Origin: Peptoniphilus pacaensis
Lineage (GTDB): Bacteria > Bacillota > Clostridia > Tissierellales > Peptoniphilaceae
Assembly (NCBI RefSeq): GCF_900088125.1
Contig: NZ_FLQT01000003.1
Span: 1,301,071-1,365,070 of the forward strand
Length of the DNA: 64,000 nucleotides
Direction: 5' to 3'
Positions 32,025 to 40,459 of this stretch are shown piece after piece. The number at the start of each line of letters is the position of its first letter. Position 1 is the first letter of the stretch. The position numbers and the translations under genes are program-made. Under the pieces are notes generated by a model. It ran no database searches. It worked only from the letters and a program-made list of their open reading frames with translations, and had not been told where the DNA came from.

Positions 32025-32486
32025 TTATTTCTTTATCGCCGTTATCGCCGGTTTTAATTGCAGGCGGGTGCCGACGCCTATATAAACGAAGACGTAGAAG
32101 ACGGCGTAGAATGCCTGCCATTGGGTGCCCTTATCGGCGTAGTGCGTGACGGCCAGGGGCACGAAGACCACGGTGGCCACGGCGAAGAGCACGGCCAAAA
32201 ACAAATTCACTTTGGGCAAGAAGACGGTGTTGTTTTTCTTTTTGATGTCGTAGGGCTTTTTGTTTTTTCGAATGGCGGTGATTTCTTTGCTGAATGTGGG
32301 TATGCCGACAAAGAGGACGGCGATGACCACGGCGATTCGCATGAGGGCCGAATTTTCCATGAGCTTTCCCGACTCGTCGTAGAGGGGAAAGAAGGGATGG
32401 ATAAAGGCCAGGATGATCATGGTGAGCAGGGCTAGGTAGTCGATGGCTTTCAGTATATTTAAGAATTTGGTTTTGTTCAGAATCAT
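32025..32486 (-). CDS. Unrecognised small membrane protein (153 aa)
   Basis: I do not recognise this protein. Four hydrophobic segments are visible: about residues 11-38, 50-70, 94-116 and 124-145. A basic loop (FSKEITAIRKNKKPYDIKKK) lies between the second and third helix and is probably cytoplasmic. The ATG at 32484-32486 has GCGGAGGT upstream; the longer open frame to 32624 crosses the promoter and is rejected. It is transcribed away from the next gene, which also encodes an unrecognised membrane protein, so the two may be linked. No terminator specific to it is clear; the hairpin at 31993-32018 may serve both strands. Confidence 0.7.
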   Translation of the reverse strand: MILNKTKFLNILKAIDYLALLTMIILAFIHPFFPLYDESGKLMENSALMRIAVVIAVLFVGIPTFSKEITAIRKNKKPYDIKKKNNTVFLPKVNLFLAVLFAVATVVFVPLAVTHYADKGTQWQAFYAVFYVFVYIGVGTRLQLKPAITAIKK

Positions 32487-32502
32487 GTTAACCTCCGCTA
32501 CA

Positions 32503-32511
32503 AGTATAGCA
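32503..32511 (-). promoter_or_regulatory. Extended -10 promoter of the small membrane protein gene
   Basis: On the minus strand TGC-TATACT lies 16 bases upstream of the start codon. No convincing -35 is visible. Confidence 0.5.
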
Positions 32512-32543
32512 CAGGGGCATTGGGAGGCGAAACGGTTTTTCAA

Positions 32544-32558
32544 TTTATCGGTGATAAA
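32544..32558. promoter_or_regulatory. Palindrome TTTATC-GGT-GATAAA between divergent genes
   Basis: A perfect six-base inverted repeat with three-base spacer lies between the two divergent promoters, upstream of the TGG-TATGAT extended -10 element at 32571-32579 on the plus strand. It could be a shared operator. Confidence 0.45.
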
Positions 32559-32570
32559 TGGTAAAGTATG

Positions 32571-32579
32571 TGGTATGAT
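32571..32579 (+). promoter_or_regulatory. Extended -10 promoter of the 342-aa membrane protein gene
   Basis: TGG-TATGAT, with no clear -35 element; the palindrome at 32544-32558 occupies the -35 area. Confidence 0.45.
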
Positions 32580-32612
32580 AAGAAAAAATAGGTCGCATAA
32601 AGGGGGATGACT

Positions 32613-33641
32613 ATGCAGAAACAATTGAAAAACGGAATTATATTTGTTGTTTTTTTATTACTGTGCTTTCTACTGACGTTTTCGCCCCTGATGACGGACA
32701 AGGTTGTGCTCTCGCCGGATGAGGCAAAGAACGCGGCCTTCGACGGTTTGATCTTTGACGATCCCACCGCCATCGACAGCTTGCAAGTGACGCGGCGCAT
32801 TGAAAAGGGGCCGAAGACCTTGTATCGCTACGATGTGAAATTCCACTATCAGGGAAAAGGTAGCAGTGTGCGCGTCTTAGGCGTGCCCGTTCGAAATGTT
32901 TATTTGCCCAAGGGGGCCAACGGCTCCAAGAGCAAGGTGAAGCTCAAGGGCGAATACGACAAGATCAATGGCGCGGTCTACGACAATTTGCAGATGAAAA
33001 ATTTGTTGGGCAAGGAGAAGATCACCTTCCAAGCCACATCGGAAATGCGCATCCCCTTAAGTGAAGACGTGGAGGATTATGCCTTTACCATCGTCACCGA
33101 TCCCGCGACGGTGACTGCCTACACGGGAAAAACCATGGCGGACATCGGCGTCTTTTTGACCAATGTGAAGATGGAGAAATTCTCCGACGCCTTGGGCATC
33201 GAAGACAAGGGCTTGCGTCCCGAAACTTCCACCAAGACCCAATCCGGCGTCTATATGAACACCTTGGAGCTCATCGACGGGAAGGTCATGAGCCGCACGA
33301 GTATGGCAAAGACCGTGGCTATAGCGGCCTCCGTGATTGCCGTGGTTTGCGGCCTGGCGCTCTTGCTTTTGGACAAGGGCAAGCTTTTGCCCGTGGTGTA
33401 CGTCGCCATGGTGCTCTTTGCCTTCGCTATTCCCGTGGCCCGCTTAAAGGCGCCGAGCAATGCCGGCATCTTTATCGGCATGCCTGTCGTTGCCTTCGTC
33501 GGCTATCTGCTTTATAAGCTCATGACCAGAAGTCGGCTGAAATTAAAGGCCGTGGACTTTAAACAGGCTTTGGGCATGGCCATTGTGGTCTTCGTCTTGG
33601 CGACTTACTTTTTCGCCGTCCCCAGAGGATTTTATTTATAA
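32613..33641 (+). CDS. Unrecognised membrane protein with large extracytoplasmic domain (342 aa)
   Basis: I do not recognise this protein with certainty. One hydrophobic helix (about residues 6-26) is followed by a soluble region of about 200 residues rich in beta-strand-like sequence, then four helices (about 230-248, 256-272, 281-300 and 320-338). A build of one helix, a large outside domain and a C-terminal helical bundle also occurs in TMEM43-type and porin-PorA-type bacterial proteins, but I cannot show homology. I start at ATG 32613, six bases after AGGGGG; the ATG at 32607 touches that site. The gene is divergent from another unknown membrane protein, and a BMP operon with its own promoter follows. 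Confidence 0.75.
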   Translation: MQKQLKNGIIFVVFLLLCFLLTFSPLMTDKVVLSPDEAKNAAFDGLIFDDPTAIDSLQVTRRIEKGPKTLYRYDVKFHYQGKGSSVRVLGVPVRNVYLPKGANGSKSKVKLKGEYDKINGAVYDNLQMKNLLGKEKITFQATSEMRIPLSEDVEDYAFTIVTDPATVTAYTGKTMADIGVFLTNVKMEKFSDALGIEDKGLRPETSTKTQSGVYMNTLELIDGKVMSRTSMAKTVAIAASVIAVVCGLALLLLDKGKLLPVVYVAMVLFAFAIPVARLKAPSNAGIFIGMPVVAFVGYLLYKLMTRSRLKLKAVDFKQALGMAIVVFVLATYFFAVPRGFYL

Positions 33642-33694
33642 GATTTTTGCAGCGCGTCTTCGGGCGTGCTGTTTTGTTTGAAAACCTTCTCGTA

Positions 33695-33723
33695 TTGAAA
33701 TTTCCAATGGGTCATACTATAAT
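33695..33723 (+). promoter_or_regulatory. Promoter of the BMP lipoprotein gene
   Basis: TTGAAA and a perfect TATAAT are separated by 17 bases, 28 bases before the start codon. Confidence 0.8.
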
Positions 33724-33751
33724 AAAGTCAGATCAAATTAAGGGGGATATT

Positions 33752-34846
33752 ATGAAAAAAAGATCGCTACTGTTAGCAGTGATGATGCTGTCCATTTTCG
33801 TGCTTACGGCATGTGGCGGCGCATCCGACAATGCAGCTAATAACAACAAAGCTGCCAATAACAACGCTGCAGCTGATGCAGGCGACAAGAAAGACGGCGA
33901 AAAGTTAAAAATCGGTTTCGTAACCGATGAAGGCGGTATCAACGACCAATCCTTTAACCAAGGCGTTTGGGAAGGTCTGCAAAAGGTCCACGACGACTTC
34001 GGATTCGAAGTTTCTTACCAAGAATCCAAAGAAGCCAACGACTATGCGCCGAATATCGAAACCTTGCTTGAAGCAGGCAACGACGTCATCGTCGCCGCCG
34101 GTTTCAACTTAGGCGATGCCATGCTCGAAGCGGCCGAAGCCAATCCCGACGTTCAATTCTTAATCGTCGACTACGCTTATGAAAACGGTCCGGACAACCT
34201 GTGTGGTATTCAATTTAAAGCGGAAGAACCTTCCTTCCTCGTCGGCTATATTGCCGGTCTGACCACCGAAACCAACAAAGTCGGCTTCGTCGGCGGCCAA
34301 GAATCCACGGTTATTCAAGTCTTTGAATACGGCTACAAGGCCGGTGTGGATCAAGCAGCCAAAGAAAAAGGCGAAAAGATCGAAGTGGTTAGCCAATACG
34401 TCGGTAACTTCTCCGACGCAGCTAAGGGCAAGAGCATTGCAACCAATATGTATCAACAAGGCTGCGACGTGGTCTTCCACGCATCCGGCGGCGCAGGTGA
34501 CGGTGTCATCGAAGCGGCGAAAGACCAAGATAAATGGGCTATCGGTGTCGACCGCGACCAAAACGATATCGCTCCCGACAACGTACTCACATCCGCTATG
34601 AAACGTGCCGACAGCGCCGTTTACAAGGTGCTTGAAGGCCTGTCCAAGGGCGAAGAATTCCCCGGCGGACAAAACCTCAGCTACGGTTTGAAAGACGGCG
34701 ACACCGTCGATATCGCACCGTCCAGCGACAAGAACGTGAAACCGGAAATCCTCGAAAAGGTTAAAGCCATTAAAGAAAAGATCACCAAGGGCGAAATCAA
34801 GGTTCCGGCTTCCGCAGAAGAGTACAAAAGTTTCGAAGCAAAATAA
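33752..34846 (+). CDS. BMP-family nucleoside-binding lipoprotein
   Basis: The 364-residue product has a lipoprotein signal peptide with lipobox LTAC (Cys near residue 20) and an Asn/Ala-rich linker (about residues 27-45). The mature domain is of the BMP/PnrA type: KIGFVTDEGGINDQSFNQGVWEG near residue 55, then LIVDYAY and FHASGGAGDGVIEAA. PnrA/BmpA-type proteins bind purine nucleosides and hand them to an ABC importer, here encoded directly downstream. I choose the ATG at 33752, preceded by AAGGGGGA; upstream frame contains the promoter. A strong terminator follows, which would give the binding protein more transcript than the transporter genes. Confidence 0.92.
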   Translation: MKKRSLLLAVMMLSIFVLTACGGASDNAANNNKAANNNAAADAGDKKDGEKLKIGFVTDEGGINDQSFNQGVWEGLQKVHDDFGFEVSYQESKEANDYAPNIETLLEAGNDVIVAAGFNLGDAMLEAAEANPDVQFLIVDYAYENGPDNLCGIQFKAEEPSFLVGYIAGLTTETNKVGFVGGQESTVIQVFEYGYKAGVDQAAKEKGEKIEVVSQYVGNFSDAAKGKSIATNMYQQGCDVVFHASGGAGDGVIEAAKDQDKWAIGVDRDQNDIAPDNVLTSAMKRADSAVYKVLEGLSKGEEFPGGQNLSYGLKDGDTVDIAPSSDKNVKPEILEKVKAIKEKITKGEIKVPASAEEYKSFEAK

Positions 34847-34857
34847 ATTTGATCGCG

Positions 34858-34887
34858 AAAAAAGAGGGCAGAGTCCCTCTTTTTTTT
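34858..34887 (+). terminator. Terminator between the BMP lipoprotein and its ABC transporter genes
   Basis: AAAAAAGAGGG pairs with CCCTCTTTTTT, giving an A/T-flanked stem and a T run. A TATAAT at 34917-34922 downstream offers a weak second promoter for the transporter genes. Confidence 0.85.
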
Positions 34888-34949
34888 ATGCCTTCCAAAA
34901 GATATCTCCTTTAGTGTATAATAAATCCATATGATGAAGGGGGTAGGAG

Positions 34950-36479
34950 ATGGTTGACAATAAACTCGCGCCGGCCGTTGAGATGCGCGGGATTACGAAA
35001 TTATTCGGCGATTTTAAAGCCAATGACGGCATCGATTTGGTCGTGGAAAAAGGCGAAATCCACGCCTTGCTCGGCGAAAACGGCGCCGGCAAGAGTACGC
35101 TGATGAATGTTTTGTACGGCTTATATAAACCGACTTTCGGCGAAGTTAAGATTCACGGCGAGGTCGTGGATTTTCAGGGGCCGAAAGACGCCATAGGAAA
35201 AGGTTTGGGCATGGTGCATCAACACTTTATGCTCTTTCAACCTTTTACCGTGGTGGAGAATATTATTTTAGGCGAAGAGCCCACCAACGGCGTGGTCTTG
35301 GACAAAAAGGCCGCTCGGGAAAAGGTGGTGGACCTTTCCAATCGCTACGGCTTAAAGATCGATCCCGACGCAAAGATCGAGGACATTTCCGTAGGCATGC
35401 AGCAACGGGTGGAAATTTTAAAAGCCCTCTATCGCGACGCGGAAATTTTGATTTTCGACGAGCCTACGGCGGTGTTGACGCCTCAGGAAATTGACGAGCT
35501 CATCGCCATTATTAAGGCCCTTGCCGCCGAAGGCAAGAGCATCATCATTATTACGCACAAGCTCAAGGAAATTAAAGCCTTGGCTGAAAAATGCACCATT
35601 ATTCGCCGCGGCAAGCGCATCGACACCGTGGACGTGGCGAAGACCACGGAGGCGGATCTCGCCGAAATGATGGTAGGACGTGCCATTCAATTTAATGTGA
35701 GTAAAAAGCCCGTGGAAGCCGGGGAGGTGGCTCTGCACATCGAAAACCTCCACGTGAAAGACGTTCGCGGCGTGGAAGTCGTTAAAGGATTGAACCTGGA
35801 AGTCAGAAAAGGGGAGATCTTTGGCGTCGCCGGCGTAGACGGCAACGGGCAGAGCGAATTTTTGGAAGCCATTACGGGCCTCAGAAAAATCGAGGAGGGC
35901 AAGGTGATTATCGAAGGCAAAGACGTCACCAATGCCACGCCCAAGGCCATTCGCGATGCGGGCATGAACAATATTCCCGAAGACCGGAACAAGCGCGGTC
36001 TGGTGCAGGAATTTACCGTGGCGGAAAATATGGTGCTCAACAGTTACGACGAGGCGCCCTATTCCTCCAAGGGGATTTTGCAAGACGGGGCCATTACGGC
36101 CCACGCCGACAAATTAATGGAATCCTTCGACATTCGGCCGAGAAAGAGTTGCTATTTGGCGGGGGATCTTTCCGGCGGCAATCAACAAAAAGTCATTCTC
36201 GCTCGGGAAATCGACGACGATCCCGACGTTTTAATCGCCGCACAGCCCACGCGGGGCTTGGACGTCGGCGCCATCGAAAACATTCACCAATTTTTGGTGC
36301 AACAACGGGACAAGGGTCGCGCGGTGCTTTTAGTCAGCTTTGAATTGGATGAGGTCATGAGTTTGTCGGACCGCATCGGCATTATTTACGAAGGCGCCAT
36401 TACAAAGACCTTTAAAGAAGGAGAAGCGGGCCAAAAGGAACTGGGCTACTATATGGCGGGAGGTGTGGATCATGAATAA
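34950..36479 (+). CDS. Nucleoside ABC importer, duplicated ATP-binding protein
   Basis: The 509-residue protein has two fused ATPase domains, as in the sugar and nucleoside importers (RbsA, YufO/NupO, BmpA systems). The first domain has Walker A GENGAGKSTL near residue 48, signature SVGMQQRVEI and Walker B ILIFDEPTAVLTPQE. The second has the degenerate P loop GVDGNGQSEF, signature LSGGNQQK and VLIAAQPTRGLDVGA. Such degeneration of the second P loop is normal in this family. The ATG at 34950 has GGGGTAGGAG upstream. With the two following permeases and the BMP lipoprotein it forms a nucleoside importer; the exact nucleosides are not determined. Confidence 0.92.
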   Translation: MVDNKLAPAVEMRGITKLFGDFKANDGIDLVVEKGEIHALLGENGAGKSTLMNVLYGLYKPTFGEVKIHGEVVDFQGPKDAIGKGLGMVHQHFMLFQPFTVVENIILGEEPTNGVVLDKKAAREKVVDLSNRYGLKIDPDAKIEDISVGMQQRVEILKALYRDAEILIFDEPTAVLTPQEIDELIAIIKALAAEGKSIIIITHKLKEIKALAEKCTIIRRGKRIDTVDVAKTTEADLAEMMVGRAIQFNVSKKPVEAGEVALHIENLHVKDVRGVEVVKGLNLEVRKGEIFGVAGVDGNGQSEFLEAITGLRKIEEGKVIIEGKDVTNATPKAIRDAGMNNIPEDRNKRGLVQEFTVAENMVLNSYDEAPYSSKGILQDGAITAHADKLMESFDIRPRKSCYLAGDLSGGNQQKVILAREIDDDPDVLIAAQPTRGLDVGAIENIHQFLVQQRDKGRAVLLVSFELDEVMSLSDRIGIIYEGAITKTFKEGEAGQKELGYYMAGGVDHE

Positions 36480-37584
36480 AAAAATGCTTTATTACACCTG
36501 CATGTCCGTCCTCTTGGGCCTGGTGGTAGGTGCCGTGATTTTCGCCCTCGTCGGCGTCAATCCCTTGGAAGCCTACAAGGTCATGGTCCTGGGTGCATTC
36601 GGCAAGCCGAAATTCGTTTCCTGGACCATTGTGGAAGCCGTGCCTATTATTTTAACGGGGATCGCCGTGGCCTTCGCCTTTCAAACGGGGATCTTTAACA
36701 TCGGCGCGGAAGGCCAGTTCATTATCGGCAGTCTCGCCGCCGTCATCGTCGGCGTGGTCGTGAACTTGCCGCCGATCCTTCACGGCATCGTGGCTTTACT
36801 TGCAGGCATCGTCTTCGGCGGCCTGTGGGGCGGTCTCGTGGGCCTGTTTAAGGCGAAACGGGGCGTGAACGAAGTCATCTCGTCCATTATGTTGAACTGG
36901 GTGGCATTTTATTTAAGCAACTACATGCTGACCAAGGCTTTTTTAAGAAAGCCCGACAGCAATTATTCTTTTAATATTCAACCCTCGGCGAGCATTCGCA
37001 TTTTAAACGAGTGGAAGCGCTCCGAAGCGGGCCGCGCCGTGTTAAAGAGCAATGAATTTTTGAAGGGGATTTTAAATCCGCCCATTCACTGGGGGATTTT
37101 CATCGCGATTATCGTGGCGGTTCTGGTTTGGTTTATCTTAAAGAAAACCACCTTGGGCTACCAATTAAAGGCCGTGGGCTTTAACCGCTTTGCCGCGGAA
37201 TACGGCGGCATCGACATTAAGCGCAGCACCATGATCTCCATGGCCATCTCCGGCGGCCTGGCGGGCCTTGCCGGGGCGGTACAGGTCTTGGGCGTGTCGC
37301 AAAATATCGGCCTCTTGGCGGCTCAACAGGGCTACGGCTTTAACGGTATCGCCGTGTCCTTGATCGCGGCGAACCACCCCATCGCCTGCATTCCCTCGGG
37401 GATTTTGTTTGCGGCCTTGAGCTACGGCGGCGGCAAGTTGAACTCCGCCTTAAAGACCCCGTCGGAAGTCATTAACATCGTCATCGGCATTATCGTCCTG
37501 TTTATCGCCATGCCTCAATTTATGGATTGGCTACGCACGCGCTTCACATCGAAGAAAGAAAAAGGAGGAGAACAAATTGGATAA
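36472..37584 (+). CDS. Nucleoside ABC importer, permease 1 (BPD_transp_2 family)
   Basis: The 370-residue permease belongs to the branched-type permease family used by ribose, nucleoside and BMP systems (NupP-like). About ten helices are visible. Typical family text includes AFQTGIFNIGAEGQF (near residue 70), KRGVNEVISSIMLNW and GFNGIAVSLIAANHP. The long loop at about 160-200 is usual in the first of the two permeases. The start at ATG 36472 has GGGAGGTG upstream and overlaps the ATPase stop codon by eight bases. Confidence 0.9.
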   Translation: MNKKMLYYTCMSVLLGLVVGAVIFALVGVNPLEAYKVMVLGAFGKPKFVSWTIVEAVPIILTGIAVAFAFQTGIFNIGAEGQFIIGSLAAVIVGVVVNLPPILHGIVALLAGIVFGGLWGGLVGLFKAKRGVNEVISSIMLNWVAFYLSNYMLTKAFLRKPDSNYSFNIQPSASIRILNEWKRSEAGRAVLKSNEFLKGILNPPIHWGIFIAIIVAVLVWFILKKTTLGYQLKAVGFNRFAAEYGGIDIKRSTMISMAISGGLAGLAGAVQVLGVSQNIGLLAAQQGYGFNGIAVSLIAANHPIACIPSGILFAALSYGGGKLNSALKTPSEVINIVIGIIVLFIAMPQFMDWLRTRFTSKKEKGGEQIG

Positions 37585-38515
37585 TTTGCTTATGAGTTTT
37601 GCCGGGATTTTAGGCATTACGCTCCTTTATGCGGCTCCCTTGATCTACACGGCCATGGGCGGCGTCGTCAGTGAAAACACCGGCGTCGTCAATATCGGTC
37701 TCGAAGGCATGATGACCATCGGTGCCGTCGTCGGCGCCACGGTGGGCTACTATATTGGCAATCCCTGGATCGCCTTTCTTTCAGCCGGCCTCGGCGGCAT
37801 GGCCATCGCCCTCTTACACGGCATCGCCACCATTCACTTCGGCGCCGATCACGTGGTCAGCGGGACGGCCATCAACTTATTGGGCCCGGGCCTTGCGATT
37901 TTTCTCGCCCGTATGTTTTTCGACGGCGCGGCCATGACCAAGCCTATCCCTTTAAAAAATAAAATGCCTCGGGTGCTGAACCACGTCTTTAAGCCGGGAA
38001 GCGCCTTGGATATTATTTTCGGCCAATACATTACGGTCTACATCGCCTTCGCCTTGGTGGCTCTGGTCTTCTTTATTCTCTACAAGACGAAGCTGGGCCT
38101 GCGCATTCGCTCCGTGGGCGAGCATCCCCACGCCGCGGAAACCTTGGGCGTGGACGTGTACAAGATCAAATACATCGGCGTCCTGACCTCGGGCTTTTTA
38201 GCCGGACTCGGCGGCGCCAGCTTGTCTCTCGCCGTGGTGGCCAACTTCCGCGAAACCTTAATCTCCGGCCAAGGCTTTATCGCATTGGCGGCGGTTATTT
38301 TCGGCGGATGGAAGCCCCACACCACTCTCTTGGCATGCCTCCTCTTCGGAGCGGCGGAAGGGCTGGTTATTTACATGGGATCCACTTCCTTAACGGTGGC
38401 CCCGGACTTATTGAATATGCTGCCCTATATCATCACCATGTTCGCCATGATCGTCTTTGTCGGCGAAGCCCGCGGCCCCAGCGCCAACGGTATTCCCTAT
38501 AAGCGGAACAAGTAG
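37577..38515 (+). CDS. Nucleoside ABC importer, permease 2 (BPD_transp_2 family)
   Basis: The 312-residue second permease (NupQ-like) has about eight to ten helices and the motifs TGVVNIGLEGMMTIGAVVGA near residue 36, ADHVVSGTAINLLGPGL and GQGFIALAAVIFGGW. It starts with TTG at 37577, behind AAAGGAGGAG, and overlaps the first permease gene by eight bases. The pair forms the membrane channel of the importer. Confidence 0.92.
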   Translation: MDNLLMSFAGILGITLLYAAPLIYTAMGGVVSENTGVVNIGLEGMMTIGAVVGATVGYYIGNPWIAFLSAGLGGMAIALLHGIATIHFGADHVVSGTAINLLGPGLAIFLARMFFDGAAMTKPIPLKNKMPRVLNHVFKPGSALDIIFGQYITVYIAFALVALVFFILYKTKLGLRIRSVGEHPHAAETLGVDVYKIKYIGVLTSGFLAGLGGASLSLAVVANFRETLISGQGFIALAAVIFGGWKPHTTLLACLLFGAAEGLVIYMGSTSLTVAPDLLNMLPYIITMFAMIVFVGEARGPSANGIPYKRNK

Positions 38516-38523
38516 GTGATCAA

Positions 38524-38946
38524 ATGGATTACAAGGTTTTTGAAGACGGAACCATCGCCCTGCGCTTGGATCCCGGGGAAGAGATCTGCGAAAGTCTTCT
38601 CGCCCTGGCGGAAAAAGAAAAGATTCAGGCGGCCACGGTCTATGGCCTTGGCGCCACCGACGATGCCGTCATCGGTATTTTGGATTTAAACGACAAGGAG
38701 TACAAGACGCGGCCTCTGAAGGAGCCCATGGAGATCACCACGCTCGTGGGCAATCTTTCCCGCAAAGATGGGGAGGCCTATCTCCACGCCCACATTAATC
38801 TGGGCCGCACGGACGGCACGGTGTTGGGCGGCCATTTGAACCGGGCGGTGATTTCGGTGACGGCTGAAATTTTCATTCGCCCCTTGAGTGGAATCATCGA
38901 CCGAAAAGCCAACGAAGCCATTGGCATCAATCAAATGATTTTTTAA
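38524..38946 (+). CDS. PPC/DUF296-domain protein
   Basis: The 140-residue protein consists of a single PPC (plants and prokaryotes conserved, DUF296) domain. It includes the family core with QAATVYGLGATDDAVIG, a beta-rich middle, and HAHINLGRTDGTVLGGHL (about residues 88-105), where clustered histidines can bind metal in solved structures. In plants the domain follows AT-hooks; in bacteria it stands alone and its function is unknown. Only eight bases separate it from the permease gene and a terminator follows, so it appears to be the last gene of the nucleoside transport operon. Confidence 0.85.
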   Translation: MDYKVFEDGTIALRLDPGEEICESLLALAEKEKIQAATVYGLGATDDAVIGILDLNDKEYKTRPLKEPMEITTLVGNLSRKDGEAYLHAHINLGRTDGTVLGGHLNRAVISVTAEIFIRPLSGIIDRKANEAIGINQMIF

Positions 38947-38956
38947 TCAGCATTCG

Positions 38957-38987
38957 AAAGAGTCGGAATTCTCCGGCTCTTTTTTTG
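38957..38987 (+). terminator. Terminator of the nucleoside transport operon
   Basis: AAAGAGTCGGA pairs perfectly with TCCGGCTCTTT except one G-T pair, loop ATTC, then T residues. Confidence 0.9.
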
Positions 38988-39061
38988 TCGGGCGGGCTTT
39001 TTAAAACAAAATCGAAGAAAAAAAGGGAGCCGGTGAAAAAATTAACTTTTTTTCGTGACCC

Positions 39062-39092
39062 TTGCGGTTATGAATCCGAGCTGTGCTAAAAT
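39062..39092 (+). promoter_or_regulatory. Promoter of the hydrogenase maturation operon
   Basis: TGC-TAAAAT (39084-39092) forms an extended -10 element; TTGCGG at 39062-39067 is a possible -35 with 19-base spacing. Confidence 0.5.
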
Positions 39093-39161
39093 ATAGCGGT
39101 ACGATACAAAGAATTTCCTTTTCCGAGAGGTCCGCCCTTGAGGAAGAGGTTGGAGGTGTCT

Positions 39162-39416
39162 ATGAACGAAAAATTGGGAATCATCGCCATTATCGTCGAA
39201 ACCGGATCCGGTGATACGATTAAGAGCATTAACGAGCTTTTACACGAGGACCGGGACATTATTGTGGGACGATTAGGCATACCCTACCCGAAGCGCGGGC
39301 TGTCTTTGATCAGCATCGTCGTCGACGGCGAGCAGGATAAAATCAATGCCCTTTCAGGCAAACTCGGCATGCTCGGCGACGTCACTGTACGCACCACTCT
39401 TGCCGGCGATCTATGA
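39162..39416 (+). CDS. TM1266-family putative regulator of the [FeFe]-hydrogenase system
   Basis: The 84-residue protein matches the small family often annotated as iron-only hydrogenase system regulator (TM1266 type), with an ACT-like ferredoxin fold: KLGIIAIIVETGSGDTIKSIN, then HEDRDIIVGRLGIPYPKRGL and a closing beta region. The genes of this family nearly always lie beside hydE, hydG and hydF, as here. I start at ATG 39162 behind TTGGAGGTG. The upstream TTG frame would add eight residues. The hydE start overlaps the stop codon by four bases (ATGA). Confidence 0.88.
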   Translation: MNEKLGIIAIIVETGSGDTIKSINELLHEDRDIIVGRLGIPYPKRGLSLISIVVDGEQDKINALSGKLGMLGDVTVRTTLAGDL

Positions 39417-40459
39417 TCGAGACGATTTTTAAAAAGATCGACGAAGGCAGGGGTCTGGAACGAGAGGACCTGCGCTATCTGCTCGAAAACCGCGAGACGG
39501 TGGAGGAGGCGGTGTTTGAAAAGGCGAGAGCCATTACCGAGCGCCACTTTCACAAGAAGATTTACGTCCGCGGCTTAATCGAATTTACAAACTACTGTCA
39601 TAACAATTGCTACTACTGCGGCATTCGTCGGGATAACGACGAAGTGGCTCGCTACCGTTTAACGACGGAAGAAATGGAGGCGGCCGTCACCGTGGGCGCT
39701 GAGGCGGGCTTTCAAACCTTCGTCCTGCAAGGGGGCGAGGACGCTTATTTTACCGACGAGCGGCTGGCGGATTGGCTGGAGCGAATCAAAAAGATTCAGC
39801 CGGGCTGTGCCATTACTCTGTCCGTAGGCGAGCGAAGCCGCCAAAGCTACGCGCGACTGAAAGAGGCGGGAGCCGATCGCTTTTTGCTGCGCCACGAAAC
39901 CTACGACCCGAAGCATTACAAAAAGCTTCACCCGAAGGAAATGGATCGGGACAGGCGCCTGGCCTGCCTCTACGAATTAAAGGCCTTGGGCTATCAGGTG
40001 GGGAGCGGCTTTATGGTGGGCAGCCCTTACCAGAGCACGGAAAATTTGGTGGAGGATTTTATGTTCCTCCAAAAATTGCAGCCGGCCATGATCGGCATCG
40101 GCCCCTATGTGCGCCATCACGCCACGCCTTTTCGCGATTTCGAAAACGGCAGCGTGGAGCTCACGGCCATGTGCATCGCCATTTTGCGACTGCTTTTTCC
40201 CACGGCAAACATTCCGTCCACCACGGCCATGCAGACTTTGGCCGCCGACGGACGGAACCGCGGCATATTGGCCGGCGCCAATGTGTTTATGCCCAATCTG
40301 TCGCCGCCGAGGGTGCGTGAAAGCTACGCCCTTTACGACAACAAGGCGGCCTTCGCCTTGGAAGCGGCGGAAAACTTGCGGGATTTAAAGGCGCAGATCG
40401 CCGAACTGGGTTATGAAATTGTTATGAGTCGAGGGGATTTTACGGGAAGGGAGATATAA
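39413..40459 (+). CDS. hydE: [FeFe]-hydrogenase H-cluster maturase HydE (radical SAM)
   Basis: HydE is a radical SAM enzyme that takes part in building the diiron subcluster of [FeFe]-hydrogenase. The 348-residue product has the radical SAM cluster motif C62-x3-C66-x2-C69 (FTNYCHNNCYYCGIRRDN) and the HydE-typical QGGEDAYFTDE, RHETYDPKHYKKLHP and VGSPYQSTENL. PylB is the nearest alternative family, but the neighbouring hydG and hydF settle the case. Translationally coupled to the preceding gene; hydG begins at the next base after its stop codon. Confidence 0.94.
   Translation: MIETIFKKIDEGRGLEREDLRYLLENRETVEEAVFEKARAITERHFHKKIYVRGLIEFTNYCHNNCYYCGIRRDNDEVARYRLTTEEMEAAVTVGAEAGFQTFVLQGGEDAYFTDERLADWLERIKKIQPGCAITLSVGERSRQSYARLKEAGADRFLLRHETYDPKHYKKLHPKEMDRDRRLACLYELKALGYQVGSGFMVGSPYQSTENLVEDFMFLQKLQPAMIGIGPYVRHHATPFRDFENGSVELTAMCIAILRLLFPTANIPSTTAMQTLAADGRNRGILAGANVFMPNLSPPRVRESYALYDNKAAFALEAAENLRDLKAQIAELGYEIVMSRGDFTGREI

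Noticed and set aside
34894-34922. Separate strong promoter for the nucleoside ABC transporter genes
   Set aside because: A TATAAT at 34917 is present but the -35 region (TTCCAA at 18 bases) is poor, so it is mentioned only with the terminator and not called as its own feature.
39011-39056. Long A-run/T-run inverted repeat before the hydrogenase regulator gene
   Set aside because: GAAAAAAAG and CTTTTTTTC can pair, but over a 25-base unpaired loop; chance pairing of homopolymers is as likely as a functional structure.
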